64,000 nt of DNA, taken from NCBI RefSeq assembly GCF_000293885.2, contig NZ_CP010945.1, forward strand, positions 1,054,001-1,118,000. Reading direction: 5' to 3'. Position 1 is the first letter of the stretch; the number at the start of each line of letters is the position of its first letter. Under the pieces are notes generated by a model. It was not told the origin of the DNA. It was given only the letters and a program-made list of their open reading frames with translations, and made no database searches. The DNA is from Pseudomonas fluorescens NCIMB 11764. GTDB lineage: Bacteria > Pseudomonadota > Gammaproteobacteria > Pseudomonadales > Pseudomonadaceae. Both the position numbers and the translations under genes were made by a program. Below, in pieces: positions 35,168 to 44,168 of the stretch.

Positions 35168-35845
35168 ATGCGTATTTTGATAATAGAAGACGAGCTGAAA
35201 ACCGCCCATTATTTACATCAGGGGCTGACTGAAAGCGGATTCGTCGTTGATTGCGTCGCCAGCGGAATCGATGGCTTACGCTTAGTATCCCAACAGGCTT
35301 ATGATCTTGTAGTGCTCGACGCGAACCTACCGCAACGTGACGATTGGGGTCTACTTGTAAGCATTCGCAAGGTCATTATTGCGCCTATCATGATACTTAC
35401 CGTTAAAGGTAGTCTGGAGGACAAAATCAAAGGGTTCGACCTAGGCGCCGACGATTACATGGTCAAACCAATTGAGTTTCCAGAACTGTTGGCCCGAGTA
35501 CGTACTCTGATGCGTCGCACTGAATTGTCGGCATTGCCCGATGTGCTGTGTGTCGGCGACCTGGAACTCGATCTGGGCAGACACCGTACCTGTCGCGCCA
35601 AGCAGCGGATTGAACTGACCAACAAGGAGTTCGCCTTGCTACACCTCTTGATGCGCCAGACTGGTACGACGCTGTCACGCAAGCAAATCATGTCCTCTGT
35701 CTGGGGGCTGAATGCTGATTGCGACACCAATGTTGTTGAAGTAGCAATGAGAAGGCTTCGGGCTAAGATTGATGACCCTTTTGACAAGAAGCTAATCCAT
35801 ACCTTGCGTGGTGCTGGATATGTTCTCGAAACGCGTGATCAATGA
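35168..35845 (+). CDS. Orphan CzcR/CopR-like response regulator
   Basis: A 225-aa OmpR-family regulator starting directly with MRILIIEDELKTAHYLHQGL. The phospho-acceptor lies in VVLDANLPQ and the receiver lysine in [16 protein letters not shown]. The C-terminal winged helix has [18 protein letters not shown]. It resembles the regulators at 37909 and 40491, but several otherwise constant positions differ (LTVKGS for LTARGR, KPIEF for KPFEF). No histidine kinase follows; 285 bp later comes a broken DUF2790 gene. The reading frame is intact, so it may still act, driven by one of the other kinases, or be on its way out. Confidence 0.8.
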   Translation: MRILIIEDELKTAHYLHQGLTESGFVVDCVASGIDGLRLVSQQAYDLVVLDANLPQRDDWGLLVSIRKVIIAPIMILTVKGSLEDKIKGFDLGADDYMVKPIEFPELLARVRTLMRRTELSALPDVLCVGDLELDLGRHRTCRAKQRIELTNKEFALLHLLMRQTGTTLSRKQIMSSVWGLNADCDTNVVEVAMRRLRAKIDDPFDKKLIHTLRGAGYVLETRDQ

Positions 35846-36029
35846 GCCCTCTTAATCCTTCGAATTTTGAAATTGTGTGAAATAATCGACATTCAATTTA
35901 AATTCAGAATGCACAAATATTTGCTCTAATAGTCAGTTTTATAGGATTCCCCAATGGCTCCTGGGTGGGACGGTACTGCGCCTGGCTGATTTTGATACCT
36001 CACTAAGCTTTTGAGGCTAACGGGTGGAA

Positions 36030-36045
36030 ATTACAAATAAGTAAT
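36030..36045. promoter_or_regulatory. Czc-type box before the broken DUF2790 gene
   Basis: ATTACAAATAAGTAAT, 100 bp before the lost start codon at 36130, in the position the box has at the intact DUF2790 genes (26331, 47742). Confidence 0.5.
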
Positions 36046-36129
36046 TTTTCTAAAATGAGTCAGAAAGGTTTATCTCGTTAAACTTACGTAAGTTTAACAG
36101 CTTTGTAACCACTTCAAAGAGACTCTGCG

Positions 36130-36458
36130 ATGAGCGCTTAAAATTAAGTGCTGTTGCGCTGACGCTATCATTGTCTTCGATAACATTCGCTGAAAGCCGT
36201 GGTGATCGCAACGACAACGCCATGGAAGCAAATCAGAAAAAAAAGGCAGCCTACGCAGCCCAAAAAGGCAAGACAGCTCCGGAAGTTCAGAAATATCGTG
36301 ATGGAATGAAGCTTGATATCGCAAAAGTGGTGAGTACGACCCCACCAATTCGCTCTTGCAACATTGTACCTTTTCGAATGACCTATGAGGACTCAGCTGG
36401 AAAGCTTCACACTATTGAATACCAAATTATGGGTGTGTGTCGTAACACGCACGAATGA
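36130..36458 (+). pseudogene. DUF2790 small secreted protein with broken start
   Basis: The body is intact: a signal-like stretch (RLKLSAVALTLSLSSITFAE), the DUF2790 core (KYRDGMKLDIAKVVSTT), and MTYEDSAGKLHTIEYQIMG with the two Cys. But the only good ATG (36130) is one base out of frame: ATGAGCGC would need one more A (ATGAAGCGC) to read MKRLKLSAV. No in-frame ATG precedes the signal. A TTG at 36171 could start a form without export signal. The AEGGGDR motif has also become AESRGDR. Likely a recent pseudogene, or a sequencing error at one base. Confidence 0.65.
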
Positions 36459-36499
36459 ACGGATGACGTGAATAAGGGCTGTTTTTTCAATGGTTGGTG

Positions 36500-37912
36500 T
36501 CACCAGCTGGCTTGTCCATGGATGTTTGGAAAACCGAGCTTGAAGATCGTGATATTACCGGGGGAGCTTTTAGCCTCTGCCACTCCCTGATGCAGACTCA
36601 TGATCGATTTCACAATGGCCAAACCAAGCCCGGTACTGCCTTCAGTGCGAGAATGATGGGTGTCGACTCGATAAAAGCGATCGAATAAGTGCGGCAGATG
36701 TTGAGGTTCAATACCTGCGCCTGGGTTGGCTACAAGTAGCGAGACTTCTGTGGCATGGACTTCGATGGTGATTGAGATGGCTTGGCCTGCTGGACAATGG
36801 CGTATTGCGTTGGACATCAGGTTGGAAATTGCCCGCTGAATCATCAGCCGATCACCAATGGTCGACCCACTGCCCGTAACGCTCAAGCTGACATGTTTCT
36901 CTTCCGCCGACAGGGAAAACAGATCGATGACCTTCGAGGCTTCATCCTCCAGCGCAATGGTCTCAAACGGGACCAGCGCAGCGGGATTACTGACCTGCGC
37001 TAGGAAAAGCATGTCCGAGACAATCCGGGTTACGCGCCCAAGCTCTTCGGTGGAGGACTCCAAGACTGCTTTGTACTCCTCAATAGGCCGCTCCCGGGAC
37101 AGCGTCACCTGGGCCTTGCCCATCAGGTTGGCAATGGGCGATCGCAGTTCGTGGGCCAGGTCATCGGAGAACTGCGACAACTGCTGAACATCGCTGTCGA
37201 GTCGGTGCAGCATAAAGTTGATGCCACGGGCCAGTTCACTGAGCTCCTGTGGCATCTTGACCACCGAGAGTCGGTGACTGAGGTCCTGAGCAGAGATCAT
37301 GGCGGCCACCTTGCGAAACTCCTGCAGCGGCGCGAGCTCCCGTTTTACCACTGCCCAGGCACTGATGCCGATAAGAAGCAGCAGCAGTGGCAACGCTATG
37401 ATCGTCGAGCTTAGATATGTGCTGAGCAGCGCTTCATTGTTGACGCAATCAATCGACAGCAATACGGCGATATTCGTACCGTTCGGTAAGCGGATAAGTC
37501 TGGACGCAGTCAGGAAGTGCCGGCCCTGATCATCGATGCTTGGGGAGTACGACACATTGACGGTGGCAGACCCTGCCGCCTTCAACTCCACCCTGGGGTC
37601 CTTCAAGCCAGAGCCGGACTTTAAGAGCGGCGTCCTCATATTCTTCAGGTCATAAATGGTAAGGTTCAGGTTGTCATGCCCCATCACCTGATCCAGCAAT
37701 ACGTGCGGTTTGATTTTGATGTCGACAGGTTTTTCATACAGCGAAAGACTGTGCTCGATTTGCCGCATTTTCTCGCTCAGGCTGTCTTTTGACAGTTTAT
37801 CTAACTCATGCGTTAGCGCGATGAATGCAAGAACCGCCAGAAATAACACCAACAATGCGCCCAGGATACTCACCGCTAAACCCAACCGCGTCGACAGGCT
37901 TGCCGACTTCAT
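36500..37912 (-). CDS. czcS: CzcS-like sensor histidine kinase (pair A)
   Basis: A 470-aa membrane sensor kinase of the heavy-metal family. Helix 1 about residues 14-33, a periplasmic domain of about 140 residues, helix 2 about 172-190, [14 protein letters not shown] with the phospho-acceptor His, N box [17 protein letters not shown] box [12 protein letters not shown]. Its start overlaps the regulator stop (ATGA). It is closely similar to the kinase at 39097, including the periplasmic phrase KPHVLLDQV(M/L)GHDNLNLTI, so both probably sense the same metal. The DNA is richer in G+C than that of its twin. Confidence 0.88.
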   Translation of the reverse strand: MKSASLSTRLGLAVSILGALLVLFLAVLAFIALTHELDKLSKDSLSEKMRQIEHSLSLYEKPVDIKIKPHVLLDQVMGHDNLNLTIYDLKNMRTPLLKSGSGLKDPRVELKAAGSATVNVSYSPSIDDQGRHFLTASRLIRLPNGTNIAVLLSIDCVNNEALLSTYLSSTIIALPLLLLLIGISAWAVVKRELAPLQEFRKVAAMISAQDLSHRLSVVKMPQELSELARGINFMLHRLDSDVQQLSQFSDDLAHELRSPIANLMGKAQVTLSRERPIEEYKAVLESSTEELGRVTRIVSDMLFLAQVSNPAALVPFETIALEDEASKVIDLFSLSAEEKHVSLSVTGSGSTIGDRLMIQRAISNLMSNAIRHCPAGQAISITIEVHATEVSLLVANPGAGIEPQHLPHLFDRFYRVDTHHSRTEGSTGLGLAIVKSIMSLHQGVAEAKSSPGNITIFKLGFPNIHGQASW

Positions 37913-38583
37913 TCCCGGGCCTCCAGCACGTAGCCAACGCCGCGCAGGGTATGGATTAGCTTGTTGTCAAAAGGATCATCAATTTTGGCCCTCAGGCGGC
38001 GGATGGAAACCTCGACCACATTGGTGTCGCAGTCGAAGTTCATGTCCCAGACCAATGAAATGATCTGGGTACGGGAAAGCACCTCACCCGACTGACGCAT
38101 CAACAGGTGCAGCAAGGCAAACTCCTTGGTCGTCAGGTCGATGCGCTGTTCGCCCCGGAAGGCCCGATGGCGGCCCTGGTCGAGTTCCAGGTCAGCGACC
38201 TTCAAGACCTGCGGGACGGGAACGTGTTCGCTGCGACGCATCAAGGTTCGTACCCGGGCCAGCAGTTCTGGAAACTCGAATGGCTTGACCAGATAGTCAT
38301 CAGCCCCCAGGTCGAGGCCGCGGATCTTGTCCGCCAGGCGCCCGCGAGCGGTCAGCATCATGACCCGGGTGTTACTGCTTTGGCGCAGTTGCTCAAGTAC
38401 ACCCCAGCCATCAAGTTGTGGTAGATCGACGTCAAGTATTACCAAGTCGTAGGTTTGTTGACGCGCAAGGTGAAGTCCATCCGTGCCATTCACCGCCCGA
38501 TCTACTATATAGCCGCTTTCAGTCAAACCCTGATGCAGGTATTCGGCAGTTTTAAGCTCATCCTCAACTACAAGCATTCGCAT
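37909..38583 (-). CDS. czcR: CzcR-like response regulator (pair A)
   Basis: A 224-aa OmpR-family regulator: [20 protein letters not shown], the Asp in [26 protein letters not shown], and a winged helix with [18 protein letters not shown]. Nearly the same protein as the regulator at 40491 (about nine of ten residues alike by eye), yet the codons differ widely, with G/C far more common at third positions here. Overlaps its kinase by ATGA. Likely binds the 16-bp Czc-type boxes. Confidence 0.9.
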   Translation of the reverse strand: MRMLVVEDELKTAEYLHQGLTESGYIVDRAVNGTDGLHLARQQTYDLVILDVDLPQLDGWGVLEQLRQSSNTRVMMLTARGRLADKIRGLDLGADDYLVKPFEFPELLARVRTLMRRSEHVPVPQVLKVADLELDQGRHRAFRGEQRIDLTTKEFALLHLLMRQSGEVLSRTQIISLVWDMNFDCDTNVVEVSIRRLRAKIDDPFDNKLIHTLRGVGYVLEARE

Positions 38584-39096
38584 GGTAGTGCCGCCCTATG
38601 TAATATGAATTGAATAATGAAATTTCGAAGTTTACTTAAATGCCCGACTAAGAAATGATGTAGAACTATTCGATCATAAAGATCTCAAAACCGCGCATTG
38701 CTCAAGTGTCCAGTATCAAGCCTGAAGCTGCTACAGGGTCAACAGGAGGAAGAGCTTTTACAATAAAAGTATTTGCGACCATATGTCGCAGGTGTGTTAA
38801 AGCGCGGTTCTCTTACATTTATTTCAGTCTGAAGCCAAGCTCCGCTCGGCTGATATCTATAGGCAATCGTTTCGAAGTGTTACGGTACAGGCAGTCAATT
38901 TAATGCCGCACGCGTTGGGGAGGAGTGGCAGGATGTACCAAGGGGAGTTGATCTCGCTTTGTTATGTGCAAATATCCCACCCTATCTATGCTCTAAGGAT
39001 TTCGGAGTCGCACTCTTAGGTTGTTTTCTATTTGTTTTGATTTTAGTTAAAGTCTTACTAAAAACACTTCCCCGATTTGTGGTCTATTAGTTTACT
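38584..39096. other. Interval between the two kinase-regulator pairs
   Basis: 513 bp, A+T-rich. It must hold the promoter of pair A (leftward from 38583). A 65-codon frame on the plus strand (38706-38903) has no start context or recognisable sequence and was not called. No terminator for the pair B transcript was seen at its left end. Confidence 0.4.
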
Positions 39097-40494
39097 TTAC
39101 GCATTATATTTTGGAAATGTAAGTCGAAAGACTGTCGGATGACCCGACATACTTTTGACCTCTGCCGTTCCTTGGTGAAGACTCATGATGGATCGGACAA
39201 TGGCCAACCCTAATCCAGTACCACCTTCAGCTCGTGAGCGACTGTTATCTACACGATAGAAACGATCGAAAATATGGAACAAGTGCTGGTGCTCAATTCC
39301 TACCCCAGGATTACTTATTGATAGTGAGACTTTTTCAGTTTGCGTTTCAATCGCTATAGCAATGGACTGCCCTGCTGGGCAGTGACGAATGGCATTTGAT
39401 AAAAGATTGGAAATAGCCCGTTGAATCATGAGTCGATCACCTAAAACTTTGCCCCATCCGCTGACAGTTATACCAACGCTCTTTTCCTCAGCCGATAGAG
39501 AAAAAAGGTCGATGACTTTTAGCGCTTCATCCTCTAGTAAAATGCTTTCAAACGGCACGAGTGCAGCCGGATGACTTACTTGGGCCAAGAAAAGCATGTC
39601 TGAAACAATTCTGGTGATTCGTCCTAGTTCCTCGGTGCATGACTCTAAAACAGCCTTGTACTCTTTTGCCGGGCGTTCTCGAGAAAGTGTTACCTGAGCT
39701 TTCCCCATAAGGTTCGTAATCGGTGACCGCAGCTCATGCGCCAAGTCATCAGAAAATTGCGATAGTTGTTGAACTCCGCCGTCAAGACGGTGCAGCATGA
39801 AGTTTATACCGTGAGCAAGCTCACTGAGTTCTTGGGGCATCTTGACAACTGAGAGTCGATGACTTAAATCCTGGGCCGACACCATTGCTGCAACTTTCCG
39901 GAATTCCCGGAGGGGGGATAAGCCTCGTTGCACAATAGCCCAGGCGCTGAAACCAATCAGAATCAGCAACAGTGGAACCGCTACAATGGTCGAACTCAGG
40001 TAGGCGCTCAATAGCGTTTCATCATTCGAGCGATCAATAGACAGTAGGACCGATACGAACTCACCATCCTTTAATTTCATGAGCTTAGAGGCGGTGAGGA
40101 TGTGGATTCCGGACTCTTCGGCTGGGGAGTAGTACGACAGCTTATTACTGGCGGCTGTTCCGGCTTGATTCGTAGATACTTCAGGTATATCTGCTCCAAA
40201 ACTCAGCAGAGGTTCACTCATGTTGTCATCATCAAAGATGGTCAGGTTAAGATTGTCGTGTCCCAGCACTTGATCTAATAGCACGTGTGGTTTTAAACTC
40301 ATGTCACGGGTACTGATATCCATCAGTAGACTGTGCTCAATCTGACTCATCTTCTTCTCTAAGCTATTTTTTGCGCGCGAATCAAGTTCGTGAGTAAGCG
40401 CTAAAAAAGCTAGTATCGCTAACAGCACTACTAGTACCGCTCCCATAATGCTAACTGTCAACCCCAGCCGCATCGATAGGCTGACCGGTTTCAT
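39097..40494 (-). CDS. czcS: CzcS-like sensor histidine kinase (pair B)
   Basis: A 465-aa paralogue of the kinase at 36500 with the same layout: helix 1 (about 14-33), periplasmic sensor, helix 2 (about 170-188), HAMP, HELRSPITNL, N box [17 protein letters not shown] box [12 protein letters not shown]. The periplasmic half is the least conserved part between the two. Overlaps its regulator by ATGA. This pair sits head-to-head with czcCBA, so it is the likelier direct controller of the pump. More A+T-rich than pair A. Confidence 0.88.
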   Translation of the reverse strand: MKPVSLSMRLGLTVSIMGAVLVVLLAILAFLALTHELDSRAKNSLEKKMSQIEHSLLMDISTRDMSLKPHVLLDQVLGHDNLNLTIFDDDNMSEPLLSFGADIPEVSTNQAGTAASNKLSYYSPAEESGIHILTASKLMKLKDGEFVSVLLSIDRSNDETLLSAYLSSTIVAVPLLLILIGFSAWAIVQRGLSPLREFRKVAAMVSAQDLSHRLSVVKMPQELSELAHGINFMLHRLDGGVQQLSQFSDDLAHELRSPITNLMGKAQVTLSRERPAKEYKAVLESCTEELGRITRIVSDMLFLAQVSHPAALVPFESILLEDEALKVIDLFSLSAEEKSVGITVSGWGKVLGDRLMIQRAISNLLSNAIRHCPAGQSIAIAIETQTEKVSLSISNPGVGIEHQHLFHIFDRFYRVDNSRSRAEGGTGLGLAIVRSIMSLHQGTAEVKSMSGHPTVFRLTFPKYNA

Positions 40495-41165
40495 TTCCTC
40501 GCCTCCAATACATAGCCTACGCCACGAAGGGTATGTATTAATTTTGTTTCAAATGGATCATCTATTTTTGCTCTCAATCTTCGTATCGAAACTTCGACAA
40601 CGTTTGTGTCGCAGTCAAAGTTCATATCCCACACTAAAGAGATAATTTGAGTGCGAGATAACACCTCTCCTGATTGACGCATCAACAGATGAAGCAGCGC
40701 GAACTCCTTTGTCGTCAGATCTATGCGTTGCTTTCCGCGGAATGCGCGATGTCTGCCTTGATCAAGTTCAAGGTCAGCGACTTTTAATACCTCTGGAACT
40801 GGAACATGTTCGCTGCGACGCATTAAAGTGCGTACTCTTGCAAGCAACTCAGGGAATTCAAATGGCTTGACCAGGTAATCATCGGCTCCCAAATCCAATC
40901 CTTTGATTTTGTCTGCCAGACGCCCTCTTGCAGTCAGCATCATTACCCGAGTGCTACTAGTCTGCCGAATATTTTCAAGAACGTCCCAACCGTCAATTTC
41001 AGGTAGATTTACGTCTAGTATTACCAGATCATAAGCTTGCTGACGTGCTAGATGGAGTCCATCAGCCCCGGTCGATGCGCAGTCTACAATATAGCCACTT
41101 TCAGTCAGGCCTTGATGTAAGTACTCAGCAGTCTTCAGCTCGTCCTCTATCACAAGGATTCGCAT
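40491..41165 (-). CDS. czcR: CzcR-like response regulator (pair B)
   Basis: A 224-aa OmpR-family regulator, near-twin of the one at 37909: [30 protein letters not shown] with the phospho-acceptor Asp, [34 protein letters not shown]. Divergent from czcC across 366 bp that contain the box at 41436. In P. aeruginosa CzcR activates czcCBA and represses oprD; similar wiring is plausible here given boxes near both OprD genes. Confidence 0.9.
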   Translation of the reverse strand: MRILVIEDELKTAEYLHQGLTESGYIVDCASTGADGLHLARQQAYDLVILDVNLPEIDGWDVLENIRQTSSTRVMMLTARGRLADKIKGLDLGADDYLVKPFEFPELLARVRTLMRRSEHVPVPEVLKVADLELDQGRHRAFRGKQRIDLTTKEFALLHLLMRQSGEVLSRTQIISLVWDMNFDCDTNVVEVSIRRLRAKIDDPFETKLIHTLRGVGYVLEARK

Positions 41166-41435
41166 AGGATTTCACCCTCTGGTAAATGTATCGGAATGAT
41201 TGGATGCTCGTTAAACATGGTTTAAGGGCTTTATTAATCTGTATAAATGTTTCGATTCTGGCTACATCTTTAATTTTCTTCGCAATATGGTCTTTTTAAA
41301 GCTTTGCAAGGTTCGTCATGTTTCCTTGACCTCCTAAAGTACTAGGTTCGGCTCCCTTTTTTTGTTTCGGGTTGTTTCTTGGTGCGAGCACTTGTTGACT
41401 TCATCCTAATGCATTAATTGAGGTTTTTCCGCTGG

Positions 41436-41451
41436 ATAACGTATTTGTAAT
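41436..41451. promoter_or_regulatory. Czc-type box before czcCBA
   Basis: ATAACGTATTTGTAAT, 81 bp upstream of czcC and nearly identical to the site at 47403 (ATAACGAATCTGTAAT). A second half-like ATTACA stands at 41484. It lies in the 366-bp divergent regulator/czcC interval 41166-41531. Confidence 0.55.
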
Positions 41452-41531
41452 TTTTCAGTCACCTTGTTGATAGGTGCGGAGAATTACATTTGCCTCATGG
41501 GAAATTCTTTTTGTTTTAAAGGTTTTAAGGA

Positions 41532-42818
41532 ATGATGGAATTACTTCGGCGTAGAAAGTTTATTGCTCACCCAATCACGCATAAGACCATGCTAAGAGCA
41601 GGTCTCATTTCGATCCTTGCGCTTTTGACTAGTCCTTTGTTTGCGGCGACCGCTCAAATGCTAACAATGGATCAGGCGCTTGAAACCGCTTTTGCCAATA
41701 ACCCTGATCTGGCGGCCGCTCAATGGGAGACTGGTATTGCTCAGGGAGAGCGACAGCAGGCAGGGTTGATCCCTAACCCTGAGGTTTCCTGGGAGGCTGA
41801 AGATACTCGGCGAAACTCGCGCACTACGACGGTAATGATCAACCAGCCGATCGAGCTTGGCGGTAAGCGCGGGGCTAGGATCGAGGTGGCCAGTCGAGCT
41901 CAAGACGCGGCCGGTATTGAATTGGACCGCAAACGCAATGTTCTGCGTGCCGATGTCATTCAGGCGTTTTACAGCTCCTCGACGGCTCAGCAAAGGCTGC
42001 TGTTATCACGTCAATCACTTGAGCTCGCCGAGCGCGGTTTGCGTGTAGCTCAAGGTCGCATCAAGAGTGGTAAATCCTCACCCGTTGAAGGTACTCGCGC
42101 AGAGGTTCAGCTATCAGAAGTGCGTCTGGAGCTGAGGCGGGCTGAGCGGGATGAGGCCAGTGCCTACCAGCGACTCGCTCAGGTCATGGGCGCGCCTTTG
42201 CCTGCATTCGTGTCTGTGGGTGATCCAGGCCGGTCGATGCCAACCGTACCGGATTCGTCACTGCTGCTTAATCGCATAGGTGAAACCGCGGAACTACGAT
42301 TGGCAAAACTGCAAATAGATCAGCGGGAAGCCTCCCTTGGCCTGGAGAAGGCTCAGCGAATTCCCGACCTCACCGTGAGTATCGGGAGCCAATACGACGA
42401 GCGCGAGCGCGAGCGGGTGAATGTCGTGGGGCTGTCTATGCCCATCCCATTGTTTAACCGTAACCAGGGCAACGTACTAGCCGCTGCCCGCCGTACCGAT
42501 CAAGCCCGCGACCTTCGTAACGCCAGTGAGTTACGCCTGCGCACAGAAATCCAGACCACCCTGGATCAGTGGATGACGGCTAACACTGAAGTCGCGTCGT
42601 TCAATCAAACCATCCTGCCTGCCGCGAAAAGTGCCGTCGACACCGCTACCCGAGGTTTCGAAATGGGCAAGTTTAACTTCCTCGACGTACTCGATGCTCA
42701 GCGCACCTTGATTAGCGCCCGCACGCAATACATCCAGGCTATCGCCGAGGCGACAGACGCCTGGGTGCGCATCGAGCGAATTTTCGGAGATGTCGCCCTT
42801 CTCACTCGCACTCCGTGA
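41532..42818 (+). CDS. czcC: CzcC outer-membrane factor of the Zn/Cd/Co RND pump
   Basis: A 428-aa TolC-family channel. Signal peptide to about residue 39 (SPLFAATAQ). The first half opens LTMDQALETAFANNPDL with GLIPNPEVSWEAEDTRRNSR. The second half has the matching MPIPLFNRNQGNVLAAARR and MGKFNFLDVLDAQRTL, as in CzcC/CnrC. AAGGA stands 5 nt before the ATG. First gene of czcCBA, 88 bp before czcB. The dead relative at 34085-34785 comes from the same family. Confidence 0.92.
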   Translation: MMELLRRRKFIAHPITHKTMLRAGLISILALLTSPLFAATAQMLTMDQALETAFANNPDLAAAQWETGIAQGERQQAGLIPNPEVSWEAEDTRRNSRTTTVMINQPIELGGKRGARIEVASRAQDAAGIELDRKRNVLRADVIQAFYSSSTAQQRLLLSRQSLELAERGLRVAQGRIKSGKSSPVEGTRAEVQLSEVRLELRRAERDEASAYQRLAQVMGAPLPAFVSVGDPGRSMPTVPDSSLLLNRIGETAELRLAKLQIDQREASLGLEKAQRIPDLTVSIGSQYDERERERVNVVGLSMPIPLFNRNQGNVLAAARRTDQARDLRNASELRLRTEIQTTLDQWMTANTEVASFNQTILPAAKSAVDTATRGFEMGKFNFLDVLDAQRTLISARTQYIQAIAEATDAWVRIERIFGDVALLTRTP

Positions 42819-42906
42819 ATTTCATATAACGCTTTTTTTACCGCTGCTCAGCATCGCAATACCACGGTAATCCGTGACTGCCGACTGGGCTGCGCAGGGA
42901 GTTTCC

Positions 42907-44142
42907 ATGGATAAAAAACTAATTCTCGTCACTGCACTGACCTTGACGTTGGGTATAGGCATCGGCTCGTTGTGGATGGGCAGCCCATCGGTGCCCTCAG
43001 CCGAGGCTCAGGCTCAGGCTCAGGCTCAGGAGGGCAAAGGCCATGACGATCACGGCGATGAAACTACTGGCAAAAAATCAGCCGAGGGCGAACACGCCGA
43101 AGGCGAAGCGGAAGAAGGTCACTTGACTCTGAGCGAAGAGCAGATCAGCTCAGCCGGCATCCAGTTGGTCGAAGCCAAGGCGCAGAGTATTAGCCTTTCA
43201 TTGCCCTTTCCTGGAGAAATCCGTTTTGATGAAGACCGCACTGCACATGTGGTGCCCCGTGTACCCGGTGTCGTCGAGTCGGTCCATGTCAATCTTGGTC
43301 AACCGGTGAAAAAAGGCCAGTTGCTGGCCGTGATCGCCAGCCAACAAATTTCTGATCAGCGTAGTGAACAAGCCGCGGCGCAACGTCGTCTTGAGTTGGC
43401 CCGTACTACCTACGAGCGAGAGCGACAGTTATGGCAGGACAAAATCTCTGCCGAACAGGATTTCCTGCAAGCCCGCCAGGCTTTGCAAGAAGCCGAAATC
43501 GCCCTCAGCAATGCTCGACAAAAAATCAGCGTACTCAGTGGCAGCTCGGTCACCAGCGGGGGTAACCGATATGAATTGCGTGCGCCGTTTGACGGGGTTG
43601 TCGTTGAGAAACACTTGGGCCTCGGTGAGGTTGTCAGCGAAACCACTAATGCCTTCACCCTCTCCGACTTGTCGCGTGTGTGGGTGACCTTTGGTGTCTC
43701 GCCAAAGGATTTAAACAAGGTACTGGTGGGCAAGTCGGTCACGGTCAGTGCGTCGGAACTGAATGCCGAAGTCACTGGAACCGTGGCCTATGTCGGCAGT
43801 TTGTTGGGCGAGCAAACTCGTACAGCCACGGTCCGCGTGACCTTGGCCAATCCACAAGGTGCATGGCGTCCCGGGCTATTCGTGACCGTGCAGGTTGACA
43901 CTGATACTCGGCAAACAAAGGTCGCAGTACCAGAAGCGGCTATCCAGACGGTCGAGGACACGCAAACTGTTTTCGTTCGAACGGACGACGGGTTTAAAGC
44001 TCAGCCAGTGGAGACAGGTGGCCGTTCGGCGGGTCTGGTCGAGATCACGGAGGGCCTGGAGCCCGGTGTTCAAGTCGCCGCTGCCGGCAGTTTCATTCTG
44101 AAATCAGAACTGGGTAAAGCCTCGGCTGAACACGCCCACTGA
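42907..44142 (+). CDS. czcB: CzcB periplasmic adaptor
   Basis: A 411-aa membrane-fusion protein. The start at 42907 is chosen because the anchor helix begins there (MDKKLILVTALTLTLG) and GGGAG lies 5 nt before. A charged His/Asp/Glu segment follows (GHDDHGDE, EGEHAEGEAEEGH), typical of CzcB and possibly zinc-binding. Then the lipoyl/barrel-sandwich halves (VPRVPGVVESVHVNLGQPVK and YELRAPFDGVVVEKHLGLGE) flank a coiled coil, and a C-terminal His (EHAH). It bridges CzcA and CzcC. Confidence 0.92.
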   Translation: MDKKLILVTALTLTLGIGIGSLWMGSPSVPSAEAQAQAQAQEGKGHDDHGDETTGKKSAEGEHAEGEAEEGHLTLSEEQISSAGIQLVEAKAQSISLSLPFPGEIRFDEDRTAHVVPRVPGVVESVHVNLGQPVKKGQLLAVIASQQISDQRSEQAAAQRRLELARTTYERERQLWQDKISAEQDFLQARQALQEAEIALSNARQKISVLSGSSVTSGGNRYELRAPFDGVVVEKHLGLGEVVSETTNAFTLSDLSRVWVTFGVSPKDLNKVLVGKSVTVSASELNAEVTGTVAYVGSLLGEQTRTATVRVTLANPQGAWRPGLFVTVQVDTDTRQTKVAVPEAAIQTVEDTQTVFVRTDDGFKAQPVETGGRSAGLVEITEGLEPGVQVAAAGSFILKSELGKASAEHAH

Positions 44143-44168
44143 TCCGCCACTTCCACGAGAAGGTTCTC

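Noticed and set aside
38706..38903. 65-codon plus-strand frame between the two kinase-regulator pairs
   Set aside because: Lies in an A+T-rich promoter interval, basic random-looking product, no ribosome site.
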